The notes: a model not told the origin generated them from the sequence alone. DNA of 64,000 nt from Lamellibrachia satsuma (GCA_033239005.1 BSQZ01000130.1:307501-371500); one strand, 5' to 3'. Positions 43,560 through 56,513 are shown, numbered from the stretch's first letter. Numbers and translations: made by a program.

Positions 43560-44990
43560 ACAGTACAATACAGTACATGTCAATATGGCTTTAGATCAAA
43601 TATGCCAACAGTTCATGCTTTATTAGAATTACTACTTCTTTAGATAATAATAAATATGCTATTGGCATATTTCTAGATTAAAAGAGAGTTTTTGCTGGTG
43701 GTAACCATGATGTATTGAAAAAAATTAATTATTGTGATATTCATGGTATTGCACATACATGGATTTTAAGTTACTGAGCAAATAGAAGTCAGTATGTTCA
43801 CTATTACAACTGTGATTCTGAAGTACCTATTGTATCTTGTGGTGTTCCATGAGATTCTGTTTTAGGACCATAGTTGCTTATTTTTACATCATTAATATTT
43901 GTAATCTTGTTCTAGTTCTAGTTATTTCCAACACTCGTCAACGTTCTACTAACTCACTAGTCTGTATGTTACGGTTACTACAATTGTATAATGTTTTGAG
44001 ATCTCATTCAACGAGTCAATCTTTTACCGAATATTATCGCCAAGCCGACCTTTTATAAGCTGGCGTTGAGGGCGGTCACTGCCAGGGTGCATGTCGTTCT
44101 CAATACGTCCCCAATTAAAGGGATACTGATTCCCCGATGCCAGAGCCAGGTTTTTACACCAAACATACCCATGCCCGGTCCCTGTCTTGAACTCAGAACT
44201 ATGGCATGTAAAGCGGATGTGCTAAACACTACACTATCGCGCCTCTGTTTCGTAATGTTTCAAGCATATTTGCATTTATTTTATTTTGAGACGATGCTAA
44301 CATGTACTGCTGTAATAGTAATCTAAATTAACTCGTTCTGTTGACAAATGAAGAGTCGAATAAGCTACATACATGATTTGCAGTAAACCGTTTATCTTTC
44401 AATGTGACGAAAACAAATTGTATGATTTTTGACAAATGACGAATTCAACAGAGTTGAAGTCACAACATATTTAGGTGTCTTGATTGATGCCAAGTTAACA
44501 TGGACGAATCATATTTCGTTGGTGAAGTCTAAACTGTCTAAGTATTGTGCCTATTATATACAGAGCCAATGTTGTGATTGATAAACGTGGCATGCTATTT
44601 TATACAACTCTTTCTTATTTCCTTTTATTATTTACTACATTGAAATATTGGGCAACACATATGCACCTAATGTAAATTGGTTAAAAATTTGGTTATTTTC
44701 TAATCTTCATATTCTCAGAGTGACAGATATAGTTCAAAACTGCAGTTATTATGTACAAGGCATATAATAATGAATTGACAATGAATATTTAAAAGCTGTT
44801 CAATCTGCATGACTCGGTTTACAAGACCTGACAGTGTTCAATTGTTAAAGAAAACAATTGAACATAACAATCTAAAATGAATGTGTATATCAGTTAAAGG
44901 TGTAAAGTTATGGAATTCACTTGACAGTAATGAAATGTGCTGTTGAAGTGTTCACTATTTCAAAATCAAATATACATATAACATAGCAAA
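43560..44990 (+). mobile_element. LINE relic interrupted by a SINE
   Basis: Broken-frame RT blocks: QYGFRSNMPTVHALLELL (43593), GIFLD followed by RAFAGGNHDVLKKINYCDIH, VPIVSCGVP then DSVLGP (43830), and after the SINE KTNCMIF, VTTYLGVLIDAKLTWTNHIS (44460-44520) and a weak C-terminus to about 44990. The catalytic YADD is lost in the SINE region. Stops are numerous and the copy is old. Confidence 0.75.
44060..44255 (-). mobile_element. tRNA-derived SINE
   Basis: On the minus strand: A box TAGTGTAGTGTTTAGC (44221-44236) and B-like box GAGTTCAAGAC (44183-44193). A body with GGGACCGGGCATGGGTATG and ATCCCTTTAATTGGGGACG follows. It sits inside the LINE relic, so it is younger than that LINE. Confidence 0.75.
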
Positions 44991-44999
44991 CAGTTATGT

Positions 45000-45880
45000 A
45001 GTAAATGTTGGTGGGGAAAGGCAGTTTATTGCACCATTACTTTTAACATAATTTTAATGATATTGGTGTTCATCAGTTTAATTGTTTGTATGTTAAAATT
45101 AATATATAGTTAAAAAACACATTATGCTAGTAATGTACATACATACACGATATCTTAACTTATGCATGTTACTATAAATGCTATCATTACGTCTAATCAT
45201 ACGTACTGCAACAGGGCAGGTATTGTAAGTAATATATTTCCTTCTTGATCTTTTTTCAACATTTCATAATATGACATTACTAACTCAATAGTAATGTTCT
45301 GCTTTGTGTGTGTGTGTGTGTGTGTGTGTGTTTGTGTGCACGGGTGTGCACTTGTGCATGCGTCCGTGCGTGTGTGTATTTGTGGGTATATGTGTGTGTG
45401 CTTGGCACCTATGTCTACATAAGTGAATGTGTCACACGTTGTGACAGTGTCACCAAACCTTTCTGCTACTTACAACACTGTCGGCTCATGGGTTGTGGAA
45501 AGAAGCGCCCGCCTCACTCTCTCCACTCCATCCTCTGATAATAAGTTGAATGGGAGCCTACAAACAACAGTTGTGAGTGATACACGGTGCACTCTGCATT
45601 TAGACACATGCCAACATATTTTAAAAAGTGAAGAAGGTCACTTGTGTATTACTGAGTTCGGATCTTTTGACAAGTTCAGTGCAAAGATCTGTTCAGTGAC
45701 ACATTAATTGTGCAAGCGTTGTTACGTAACTACAAAATTGTACTAATGCTAATTTTATCAAACATTAAATAGACATGTTTTATATTATACTATTGTATAA
45801 AGTGCACATATAAACATTACTGAAATACGAAGTGAATAGCTTGTTCTGTATATCAGATGAACAAAAGTAATTTTGTTGAC
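45000..45880. other. No gene seen; (TG)n at 45306-45331
   Basis: AT-rich. The ORFs at 45308-45707 are built on the TG repeat. Confidence 0.4.
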
Positions 45881-46260
45881 GTAGCATGATGCTCTTACCA
45901 TAAACTAGCTTCATTCTTTCTTGAATGTCAGCCCCATCAGATAAATCATTTCAAATAACATGTCCAAGGTATTTATATGAGGTAGCGAAGTTTAACTATG
46001 TACCACATAATGTCGTTCCTCTAGAGAGATTTGCGTTTCTAAAGTCATAGTACATGATCAGAGATTTGGAGGCGTTGTACTGTAAGTTGTATTCACAACC
46101 GTATACGTAACATCAATCAAACCATGTTTGCAGTACCTTATCGGAAGTAGCAAACAAAGGTAAATCATCTGCCGAAATCAGGTTATCGACAACCGTTATG
46201 CCAAGACTACAACGATTAGTTTTGTGTGGTGGGGAACTCAGATTATAAACCTTCTCTCCA
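45880..46260 (-). mobile_element. RT fragment of a LINE
   Basis: The minus strand reads ISADDLPLFATSDKVLQTWF (catalytic ADD), YNASKSLIMYYDFRNANLS, then FATSYKYLGHVI and LSDGADIQERMKLVYG. This is the YADD-to-thumb region of an RTE/L1-like RT. Two stops are present and nothing recognisable lies on either side. Confidence 0.75.
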
Positions 46261-46312
46261 CGATTTGCACCATTACCAACTGAGAATATTTCCGAGTAGG
46301 TAGATTACACCA

Positions 46313-46452
<140 letters not shown>

Positions 46453-46509
46453 AAAACACACACACACACGCACACACACACACACGCACACACACGCACA
46501 TACGCACTC

Positions 46510-47309
46510 ACGGACTCACGCAAGCACGCACCCACATCCACACACTCGTCGAAAGCATATACTTTGGGCATTAGATAGGGTAGCATGCCATACTCGATAG
46601 CTGGGCCGACATTTAGCGTTCAACCCGTGAACTTGTCGGAAGTGGAAAGTGGGCCTATATAAACAGTGGAACACGTGTAACTGTGCGTGATCCATTCATG
46701 CCAATACTCCAAGCGGTATTTGTACTGAAGGAAGATACCTATTATTAAACAGCTTCATTTGGCAACAATGAACGCAGTCTTATTATTGTTGCGTTTTATT
46801 CATTCAACGACGATTACGTAGGTAGGTATAGTGTCAGTTACGCGTACGTACGTCACCGGAAACTGCCAGCGTCACATTATTTATCATTGCCAACGTCTAC
46901 AGTGCTACACTCGACCGCTTTGATAAATGCTGCTTGCTATACATGTAAATAGAATAACACTATATATTGTTATATTACATATTTCTACTAGAGTTGAAGT
47001 CATGTGAAGAAATGACGACTGACAAAAATTATCTGCCTATAACAACCTACGCCTACCGCTATACTGACCGCCTTATTTAATAAACATGGACTGTTTTTGT
47101 TTATTATTAGTGATGAGTGGTGCTGATTTTAGGCACATTTAAAGTATGCCAAATATATTGATGATGACCGAGATTCCTTTGAATTGACACAGGTCTGCTA
47201 GTAGTGTGCATTCACCAGAACATGTGGCTGTTGTGCATTGTATTCACAGTTTAGGAAATGCATTTTGTTTTCGTGCACAAAGCCAAAAGGATGTTTATGT
47301 GGTAATTAG
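46510..47309. other. No gene seen
   Basis: Only short ORFs without motifs. Confidence 0.4.
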
Positions 47310-47495
47310 ATAAGAACTCTGTCCATTTGTTTTACGCCACTTTACTGAACTTTGTAAACATGACAAACAATAAAGAAACATGTTCAAACTACGTTGTTGT
47401 GTTCGCCATTTGCAATACAGTCTGTGCGCAAGTGCGAGTCATATAGCTACAGGGAGCATACAGGGACCGTTTAGTATCTCAATGTTCATATTGTA
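47310..47495 (-). repeat. LTR (3' LTR on the coding strand)
   Basis: Differs from 52322-52507 at three of 186 positions, which suggests a recent insertion. The ends are not the usual TG...CA. An AATAAA is present only on the plus strand, opposite to the coding strand. Confidence 0.85.
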
Positions 47496-47559
47496 TTATC
47501 TCCCTCCAAGTCTTCATTACTTATTTTAGACTGTAGTGAGGAAGACTGATGATTGTCTC

Positions 47560-49245
47560 TTAGGTTTCGTAGTCTCCCAGCCGTGAGACGCGTATTGGCA
47601 TGGTAGTGGTAGGAATCTTCTCGAGTTCTGGAGCGACATCTGTTGACGCCGTTGGGGTCATGGTCGGAGATGGGGTGTCCTGTGGTGTTGGGGTACATGT
47701 GGGCACATTTATAGCACGGTCTTCATCCATAGGTGCAGTAGGTGCTATGTCGGGCACAATAGCAGACGATGGTGTGGCGACTGCCGGTGGTACAGTTTTC
47801 TTGGGGCTCTCCACATTGTCCTTCCATCTCACAGGAGTTGCGATGGTGTGTGTGGGTTCCTTCTGTCGTCGAGGTTGAGGTTGTGAAGTGCGACGTGATG
47901 CATGATGCTGAAGGTCGTCATCAATGGTAAGACGTGGTGTAGCAATGCGTACTGGCGCATATTTCCTCAGGAATTTCCTGTTCCGGATTGTTATTCTCCC
48001 AGATCCATCGACTCGGATTACATACTGGTCGAATTGGCGTACCTCAATGACTTGGCCCGTTTTGTCCCACTTCGTGGGGTGAGGGCCAGTTTGGTTTTGT
48101 ATTCTCACGAGGTCGCCAATGACGAGGGGTGGTAGTCGTCTCGTGTGCTCTGACCAGTGTTCAGCGGCTTTCATGTGTCTGTTTCTCAGGGCCTCTTCTC
48201 TAGCAACAAGTGTCTCTCGCCAGGTCTCGTGTGGTTTGTACCTACCGGGTAGTATAGGTATGAAGTCCTTTATCGGTCGTCCAAATACACACATCGCTGG
48301 GGATAACTTTGTACCTGGGTCAGGTGTATTCCGATATTGGAGGATCGCGCGTTGGACCCCATCTGTATCGAGTTCCCCATTGGAACCAGTGTTGTTGGTT
48401 ATGAGGCGTTTGACGGTCTTCACACCGATTTCAGCTCTGCAATTGCTATGCGGGAATGCAACTGATGAAAGTCGGTGGTGTACGCCCCAGGTTTTGAGGA
48501 AGAGGCGGGTAGTTGTTGAAGTAAATTCCGGGCAGCCGTCTGATGCTAGTTCATCTGGGATTCCGTAAGTTACGAATGAGCGGCGTAGGCTGTCAATTAG
48601 ACCATCTGCACCGCCTGTGGTCCTTTCAATGATGGGCCAGTTTGAGTACCTGTCAACTATGACCAGGTAGCTGTTGATTTTATAGGTGAAGAAGTCTGAG
48701 CACACGCATTGAAACGGGTAGACCGGCAACACGGGGGGTGTTGGTGGAGCGCTGGGCTGCGATGGCGCCATTCTGTTACAGTCGCTACAGTTTGTGCGGA
48801 CGGCAGCAATGGCTGGTGTTATCCCGGGCCAGAACACGGATGATTCGGCCCTCGCCGTCATGGCAGATATTCCTTGGTGCGCAGAGTGGAGTGCCAATAG
48901 GACGTCCTCTCGGAGGCTCGGCGGTATGACAATCCGGTCCTTGTAGATGACTACACCGTCTATTGTGTGAAGGTGCTCACGAAATTGGTGGTAGGCACGG
49001 AGTGGTATAGGTAGTTCGTGGCGGAACTTCGGCATACCGTTTTCGATGATGGACATGAGTAGGTGCATGTTCTCATCACTAGCCGTTTCTTGTCTTGTAC
49101 GGTCCCATGTGATGGATTGAAGAGATTCGAGTGCGTAGGTCGCCGCATTCCTGACTGCATCATCTATGTTCCCGTGATCTATAGTGTCCTCGTTCGTGCG
49201 AATGCCTTCTAGGAATGCGTGTTGGATAATCATGGTTGAAAGCAA
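47560..49245 (-). pseudogene. Gypsy integrase and C-terminal tail
   Basis: 561 open codons. The HHCC zinc domain is visible ([16 protein letters not shown], then CSDCNR). The DDE core follows: first Asp in [13 protein letters not shown], second in [11 protein letters not shown], Glu in [20 protein letters not shown]-like C-terminal region ([36 protein letters not shown]) and a Pro/Thr-rich tail complete it. The frame is intact, but it is separated from RNase H by a frameshift near 49240, so it is not expressed as a normal polyprotein. Confidence 0.9.
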
Positions 49246-50349
49246 GTTCGATGGATCATCATCATTGGGTGTGGTGTCATCTTGGAGGTGTAGTTTGTCT
49301 GGATGAGTACGATGCGAAACCTGTATCTGAGTGTTTTCTCTTTGAGATTTCTCAGGCGTGCATTTGCGATTTCGTCCAGTGACCGATCACCGAGTATTTT
49401 AAGGAGTGGTTTATGATCCACTGCCACGATGAGGTCTGCACATCCGAGGACAAAGAATCTTGCCTTATCGAGGGCGTCAGCCACAGACAGAGCTTCGCCT
49501 TCGATGGGGGCATATCTAGACTCGGCAGGGTGGGTGAAGCGGCTTCCGACAAGGGTGATTCTTCATCCATCCGAGCAGCAGAATGGTATGCTCTTAGTGC
49601 AAGTGCAATGTTTTTGTAATAACCAGAAACCGATACCATATTTGGACCAATCTGTGGCAAGGCAATTCGGCTTATCCTTGTCAAAGATTGCGACACCTTC
49701 TCTATCTCATCGGTGATAATGTCTTTGGATTCCTTGAAGAGTTTGTCTAGTTCGTCGTCCCACATAAATGGGTTATCGGGTTTCAGCAGGTGTCTGAAGG
49801 GCTGCATCCGGTCAGCCATGCTGAATGTATACGCCACCTGGTTGACGAGCCCGAACCAGGACCGAACGTCTGTAATGTTTCTGGGGGTGGGGAAGTCGCG
49901 AATGGCTTGTAGGTATTTCCACAAGGGCGCACATTGTCCAGGGTGATCACAAACCCTGTGAATTCTACTTCTGGTCTACAGAACGTGAACTTGTCTGGGT
50001 TCAATGTTATGCCATTTTTGCCACAAACGTCTAGCCAGTGGATGGCCTGGAAGAAGCTATCCTCCATTTTGTCTGCCCACAGAAGTGTGTCGTCTATGTA
50101 TTTTGTCTTCTGGGGGATGTCGGCTACGATTTCATCATAACGTCTTGAATATCTGTCACCAGAAGCAATGTACCCCTGTGGAGTAACGCAGTATCAATAT
50201 CGGCCCCATGGCGTTATGAACGTTGTCAGGTGGCGATCGTCCGGGTGAAGTGGCACGCTGTGGTAACCATTCCAAGCATCAAATACCGTTTTGAGTTTGC
50301 CCTGTGGGGCGGCGCGGGCTTGGTGGACTGGTGATTGGGTGTGGTGTGT
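49230..50349 (-). pseudogene. Gypsy RT C-terminal half and RNase H, several frames
   Basis: The region 50349-50100 holds the FDAWNGYHSVPLHPDDRHLT block. TKYIDDTLLWAD is the catalytic YxDD box (about 50095). LNPDKFTFCRPEVEFTGFVI follows (50067-49930). RNase H pieces are MWDDELDKLFKE (49750) and FFVLGCADLIVAVDHKPLLK with the [14 protein letters not shown] block (49484-49360). Frameshifts lie near 49930-49780 and 49480-49350, with a stop at about 50349. Confidence 0.85.
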
Positions 50350-51264
50350 CTAACGTGTCGCGTGGGTGTTCAGTGGTTGGAAGTCCACTGTGCGGCGGGT
50401 CTTTTTTGCACACACTACCATTCTGTGATACCAAGTGACCGGCGTGTCCACTGGGACTGGCTCGATTACCCCTAACCTCACATCCTGGTCTAGTCCCGCT
50501 TTGACGTCCTTCTGCCAGTGGAGTGGTACGGGTATCGGTTTGTGCGAGGCCACTGGTTCAGCATCTGGGTCCACCATGAGCCTCATTAGGGAGCATTTCA
50601 TCATGGTGAGGGGTTGATGGTCGCATGTATTGAACGTACTCGCCTTATAGTAGTCGACCAAGTACATCTGTAGTTTCTCTCGGTTGGATTCAGTCGCCGG
50701 GAAAGGTAGTTTCGTTGGTGGCGGTAGTTGTCGCTTTGGACAGTCACACGTAGTAGTGATGCCAACAGTATGGGCATGGTCTCTCTGATGAGTCTCTCCG
50801 ATTGTTGGGAACGTCTTAGAGAGCATGCCAAGGGCTACGCATGCTTCACGGCTGAGGAACATCTTGTCAGAGCTGTCAGTCACGTATACGACCTGTCGTG
50901 TCTCTAGTCTGTTTTTGTCCTTGTCTCTGCCAGAGAACCGAAGTATGGCTGCTCCGAGGATTCTGATGTCCTTGTAATTCGCGGCGTGCATCTTCATAGA
51001 GACGGGGATGAGATTTTCATGTGCTAGGCCGAGGCGGCTGACTGCCCCGATTCCAATGAGGCAACTCTGGCAGCCTGTGTCGGCCATGGCAGATAAGGAT
51101 AGGTGTCGAGTACGGATTTTCAGTTCAAATCCCAGATACTTGTAGTCCTCCTCAACCACGTAAATGTCTAATTTGATGAATGGTTGAGGTTTTGAGGCTT
51201 GTTGCATCCACCTGTCACAGATGTTGTTATAGAGGTGATGGTCAAGTATTATGGAACGCCTCAT
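50350..51264 (-). pseudogene. Gypsy protease and start of RT
   Basis: Protease active site in LSAMADTGCQSCLIGIGAVS (DTG). A linker follows, then the RT entry block HWQKDVKAGLDQDVRLGVIE, VTWYHRMVVCAKK and TVDFQPLNTHATR, where a stop ends the frame. Its ATG overlaps the gag stop as ATGA (51264-51261), a layout that would allow reinitiation or a frameshift. Confidence 0.85.
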
Positions 51265-52180
51265 AATGCATCGAATACTGCGCCTTCACATTCACCTGAA
51301 TCAGTCCTTTGGGGCTTAGCCTTTGACCTCTCCTTGTTGCGACATACTTTTTTCAGGTGATGTTGCAATTTGCAGTACTGGCATGTACGATTGTAGGCGG
51401 GGCACTCGGTTTTTCTGATGCGGAGCGGAGCACTTCTACCATGGCCCTTTTCACCACAGTAGCTGCATGGGCTTGAGTCAGTCATCCTATCTCGGACATC
51501 CTGTTGTTTTCCCCGACGGTATGTGCTACCCACCGATTTTGCACCTTGCGAGTTCAGCAGTCTGGATGCTGAGCGTTTGCCAGATTCCTTGGCCTCCATA
51601 AATTTCAGCACCTCTTCGAGAGTCATATCCTGATTCTGATCCCCGAGTACATCGAGCTGTATTTCCTGGTCGGCTATGCCGCGGGAGAGTACGTCTCGAA
51701 GTATGGCATCCGTATAGTTGATGTCGGCTGCGCATGAGGGACATTGTGCGACATAATTGCATATGCCTGCTTGGCCTTTTATTCTGGCTCCAAATGATCG
51801 GATAGCCTCGTCACGATCTTGTCGCATATTGTGCAGCGCTGCGCGGGTGAACATGGTATTCTCCTTGCGCACGGCCAGCATCTTTATGGCCGTCAAAACA
51901 TCTTGCTCTGGCTTACCGGATAGGCTGCCCCCAGCTGCACGTATGAGATCTTTTCGGAGCTCGTCACTGCAGCATTCCAGTGGTTGAACCACTACTCGAA
52001 ATATGCCCACTCCTCGCTAGATCCGGCCGATGATATAGTTGGTCGTTTTACTTTCTCTGCTCGAGTAGCCTGGGCAGTGGCAGCGTGAGTAGAGGCTGCA
52101 TGCGAACTGGCGTGACGGTTGAGAAGGGCAGCGATGATGGCGCCGTCTTCAGCTTCTGCTGTCTCGAATTCACAACCCAC
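51261..52180 (-). pseudogene. Gypsy gag
   Basis: The N-terminal piece (52180-51992) ends in SAGSSEEWAYFE and a stop. The main frame (52010-51261) contains LECCSDELRKDLIRAAGG, AIRSFGARIKGQAGICNYV, DMTLEEVLKFMEAKESGKR and two zinc knuckles, CSYCGEKGHGRSAP and CQYCKLQHHLKKVC. A small frameshift near 52000 splits the capsid domain. Confidence 0.85.
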
Positions 52181-52321
52181 GATAGGACAAAATTGTATTG
52201 TCCAATGTTATTGGCGGTGTGGTAGGCCTACTATCGCGTTTCCGGCTCAGATAGTCCTAGTGCACGCACACGCTTCCAATGTCAGTGCTGTACGATTAAC
52301 GTCACGTATGTTTCTTTATAT

Positions 52322-52507
52322 ATAAGAACTCTGTCCGTTTGTTTTACGCCACTTTACTGAACTTTGTAAACATGACAAACAATAAAGAAACATGTTCAAA
52401 CTACGTTGTTGTGTTTGCCATTTGCAATACAGTATGTGCGCAAGTGCGAGTCATATAGCTACAGGGAGCATACAGGGACCGTTTAGTATCTCAATGTTCA
52501 TATTGTA
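52322..52507 (-). repeat. LTR (5' LTR on the coding strand)
   Basis: See 47310-47495. Three mismatches between the two. Confidence 0.85.
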
Positions 52508-53360
52508 CTAGTAATGTATCACATTAAGTTGAGAAAGATGACAGTTTACATGTTTGGATTTTAACAGGTGCCACCACACCCTCCATGTATGAGAGGGGGC
52601 AGTCAGCGACATGGTAGGGATAGAGGTAGTCAGGTGAGCTAGGAGGCGGATACAGCTAGAATATGCAACCTGCGGGAGACCTGCATGCTATCGATCCAGG
52701 TAATTTCAAACAAACATGACATTGTAATAATAACATCTCCGAGAATGGAAAACTAGGTTGACTTATTTGATGGAGGTAGCTTCATCAAACAATACATGTT
52801 GTTTTACAGGAACGTTTGTTCAAAACATTTCTTTCCCAAAGAAATTCACTCAGAGATGAGTTCAACACTAAGATAAGTGCACTGTCAACACACAGCTGTA
52901 ATTCATCATGGCACATAAAGACAGTTAATTCATATAAACCTGAAGAATAATATAACAAAGAACGGTCAGTGTATTTCTTTGGGCAACCTGTACAATACTA
53001 GTAAAAAAACTTACTCAGTGTTATTTGGTGCTATGGTAGAAAAAATTGTATTTTTCTGTGCTCAACACTGCCCCTTGTGTGTGCATTATGTAAATGCAGA
53101 TGAAATCATGAGAATATGCCTAAAGATGTATTATTGGAGACATTTAAAACTTTTCAAAAGTAATTCGCCTGTGAGAATGTAAGTTTCAAAATAATGGTAG
53201 TAAAGCAATATATTAATAAATTAAATACCTCTATCCACTGTTTTATACAGGAAAGAGTACAACTCGATGAGGTCTCCATCAGATGACTCAAAATGAGTAC
53301 ACTTAACAAAAAAAATCCGACTATTGTGTTTGACTAGAGGGAATCATTGGTGAGTCAAAG
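52508..53360. other. No gene seen
   Basis: Non-coding by inspection. Confidence 0.4.
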
Positions 53361-53362
53361 GC

Positions 53363-53936
53363 ATGGCCCTACCCATCAGCCATACAAAGACAGTCCCAGA
53401 CCATACCAGCTGTAGAGAGTGCAGTCAGATGCCAACAGGCACAATGACACACTATACAATTACAATACATTACACAGAGATCACATCGATTTGTGGTACT
53501 ACTGACAAAACGTGTGTATTGGATCATCTGCCTGCTAATCAGCTAAGGGACAATATCACCAGTATTGTGTCGGTCATCAAAATGATTACAAATGCCTCTC
53601 TGGATGAGGCAGTCATGCCAAGGCCGCTTAAGCATGCAATTGTCCGTCCATTGCTGAAGAAGCAATCACTTGACATATACATCCTGAGTAACTACCGACC
53701 AGCGAGTCATACAATTATCCAAGGTAATTGAGAAAGTAGTCGCGAGGGCAGGATAATGACTCACGTTTCTGATCAGCAAATGGTTGAGTGTTTTCATTCG
53801 ACTGAAACCGCGCCACTGTACGTTACAAGTGCCATCAAAACAGCCATGGACAATAAACAAAGAACTGTGGTTCTCGTTGATTTTAGTGCGGCGTTCGATA
53901 CAATCAACAATGACATCTTGATTAGGCGATTACACA
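53363..53936 (+). mobile_element. LINE RT fragment cut by (CA)n-(TA)n
   Basis: First piece: CVLDHLPANQLRDNITSIVS, then RPLKHAIVRPLLKKQSLDI and SNYRPAS. Second: [20 protein letters not shown] and [20 protein letters not shown] (first catalytic Asp). Coding stops where the microsatellite begins at about 53936. Confidence 0.8.
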
Positions 53937-53952
53937 CACGCACACGCACACG

Positions 53953-54043
<91 letters not shown>

Positions 54044-54068
54044 GTATATATACATATGTATATATACA

Positions 54069-54145
<77 letters not shown>
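53936..54145. repeat. Compound (CA)n-(TA)n microsatellite
   Basis: CACACG units, then (TA)n with ATACATATGTATAT interruptions in the centre. Confidence 0.97.
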
Positions 54146-54147
<2 letters not shown>

Positions 54148-54159
54148 TTTTCAAAAGAA

Positions 54160-55090
54160 GTTCTGATTTGAAGAACCACACATTTACTGTAGTTGTCATT
54201 AAGCAGGTATTGATGTATGTCCTATAAAATGTGCATTCTAAGTATGAAGAAGAGAACTGGTTACAAAAATGTTCCATTGCAACAGCGTGCCTTTCTATAG
54301 TTATGCAAATTAATGTGTTATATTATATTCTACGATAGCTTGACAACCAAGGTATATAGACGGCGACTGTCGTGGTTATCCTTTGCTTTCTTATATAACT
54401 ATATGTGTCAAAATGTTGAACACATCCTGTAGGTACATTATTGCAGTCCATGTAACAGTGAACTCCAAATGGAGCATGTCGTAGTGCTGCCATTTAGAAG
54501 GTTGCAAGCTAACCCAGTAGAATCCATGAGGTGTTTTAGGTTCTGCACCGCCATCCTTAACATGTAACCACTACAACAACTGTATCACCACTTTTCCATT
54601 GCTAAGGTACATGTTCCAAATACAAAGTAGTAACTTTTGCCATGAAGTATTTAAATAGTTTATATTGCTCACACGCAAGGTAACAACGAACCTAGTTATC
54701 GAAAGCAAAAATATCCGTGTGGCCGGGCTAGGAAAACGTAAAAAATAACTTTGTTTCATATTATGGACGTATTGAAATGTGCCAATATGCAATTATTAAA
54801 AACTATCTTGAAGCCTTTGATGAGACAGCAACTTCACAGAAGGAGAAAGAGAGAACAATAGTGGGCGGGGTGAAACTACTAAAGATCAATTTGTAGGACA
54901 GGTAGCTGTTGAAGCTACGTAAAGTCAGAAGAACCTCAATGACGTAGAAGTTGTATGCCCTTGATGCATACACGGTTTGATGCACCACTGCCAAGGTATG
55001 ACTCTCCAGAGACTCATGCTGAAGTATTCCGAAACTAATACTACTACAAGACAAAGCTGCTAACATTCGTTATGTCTTGGATCGCAAACA
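54160..55090. other. No gene seen
   Basis: Short ORFs on both strands without motifs. Confidence 0.4.
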
Positions 55091-55099
55091 CAACATGCT

Positions 55100-56300
55100 G
55101 TGCAGACCACTACTGATGAGATGGAGATGGAAGTCATACTGACCACAGGAGACTTGTCAGTCAACTTTAAAGCAGCACGTGTGATTCGGCTCCTCAAAGA
55201 GCCGTCCTTCGGTGTAGACTGTCTTACAAGTTACCGGCCAATATCAACTAGGCTTGTCCTGTTCAAAGTCATGGGGAAGATGGTGTCCTCGAGTTCGGCA
55301 TGTAATATGACTCAGAACCAGTTGTTGGAAGTGAACCAGTCAGCACACACAAAGGGCTATACTATAGAATCAGCACTGCTGAGAATCCAGACTGATTTAC
55401 TCTGATCTGCGGATAATCCGTGTCTCCTGTCTGGTCCTGCTTGACTTAGGTGCAGCGTTTGACACGATTGGTCATCATGTGCTGGTATCACGTCTGTCAA
55501 ACAAGATCGGTATTTCAGGGACAGCGTTGAACTGGTTTATGTCGTATCTCACAAATTGGAAACAACCTGCTAATTTTGAAGAAGCCACCCCGAACATGCC
55601 CATGCCAACATGGATCAGTAATGGGGCCGTCACTATTTTCCATCTCTACGGCTGGTAAACTTGGGCTAGACTTCAATATGTACGGTGACGACACTTAGTT
55701 TTATGCAGCTGTCAAGATCCTGACACTTCTGATATCTGTCAGATTGAAGATTGTGAAAGATGCACATGGCATCGCAGGTGAACTGGTATCCAAATATGTA
55801 GTGTGTGAATAGTCTATGTAACATCCGCAGTTGATTTAATAAAACGAATGCCTTTTTTTTCTTCAAATCATCGAAAGAATTTACTTTAGTCTTTAGATCT
55901 GGTAAGGATATGCGTTGTAATGCAAAGAGCAGACGAAAGGACTGAAACAGTGCTATTTAAGACTGTATTATCATTATTGTTATGTCGGTGGCAGCGCAGA
56001 CCACGGATAATGTCACAATCGCAGTTCACATCGTTAATAATCCAGCGAATGCAGATCAGGCTGTTGGTGCCCCAAAACACCAAGGACAATATCATAAAGT
56101 AAGCAGGGCAGATAATCAATACCGCAATCGACATGAAGCAGTTCGCGTGCGACCTGGTGGATTCGTCGCTGGTCACCACTCCTGCCTATGATGTTGGCAG
56201 TCTTTGTGAGCAGTATGATGCTGAGGTGACGACCAAAACGGACAATCAGTCACCCTTCACTACAAAAAAGTCTACCAGGTTAAAACCGTGTACCACTTGA
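55100..56300 (+). mobile_element. LINE relics: RT piece and an endonuclease-RT linker piece
   Basis: 55130-55560: NFKAARVIRLLKEPSFGVD, TSYRPIS and, in another frame, CLVLLDLGAAFDTIGHHVLV. 56100-56290: TAIDMKQFACDLVDSSLVTT and SLCEQYDAEVTTKTDNQSP, the linker that normally lies before the RT. Its position after the RT piece shows two separate fragments or a rearrangement. No gene between. Confidence 0.75.
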
Positions 56301-56450
56301 GCAAAAAATGGAAAGGGAATACAAATTTGAGAGATTTCGACTTGAATATAGGCATAGGTTAGTAAATAAAATGAAACGAGAAAATATGGACGGTAAATGC
56401 CCAGTGGTAGTAGAAGATTTATATTTTAGTAAGTTAATTTAACATCCTAC

Positions 56451-56513
56451 CAGAGTTCTTCAAAGTGTGGCAATCTGACAACAACCTTTGTCACCTTGAG
56501 GCCGCCACGGTCA
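56451..56513 (-). CDS. NACHT-LRR gene, probable partial LRR exon
   Basis: AG at 56514-56515 and GT at 56449-56450 bound 63 nt in phase 2-2 (21 codons). Translation includes GGLKVTKVVVRLPHFEELW, whose LPHFEELW end matches the LTKLEELE and LTKLW ends of the other LRR exons. It is 21 nt shorter than the 84-nt repeat exon, so one LRR half is missing. Less certain than the others. Confidence 0.55.

Larger units (their letters stand above)
47310..52507 (-). mobile_element. Gypsy-type LTR retrotransposon, complete structure, frameshifted
   Basis: A 186-bp direct repeat sits at each end. Between them on the minus strand lie gag with two zinc knuckles, protease, RT, RNase H and integrase, the Ty3/Gypsy order. 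A purine-rich tract (GGAGGGAGATAA) lies just inside the left repeat, where the minus-strand plus-primer tract should be. A possible imperfect 5-bp target duplication (ATTAG left, ACTAG right) flanks it. Confidence 0.9.

Noticed and set aside
55886..56179. Minus-strand hydrophobic ORF as a terminal membrane exon of the NLR gene
   Set aside because: It is antisense to a LINE linker fragment (TAIDMKQFACDLVD). Its phase and splice sites do not join the last LRR exon.
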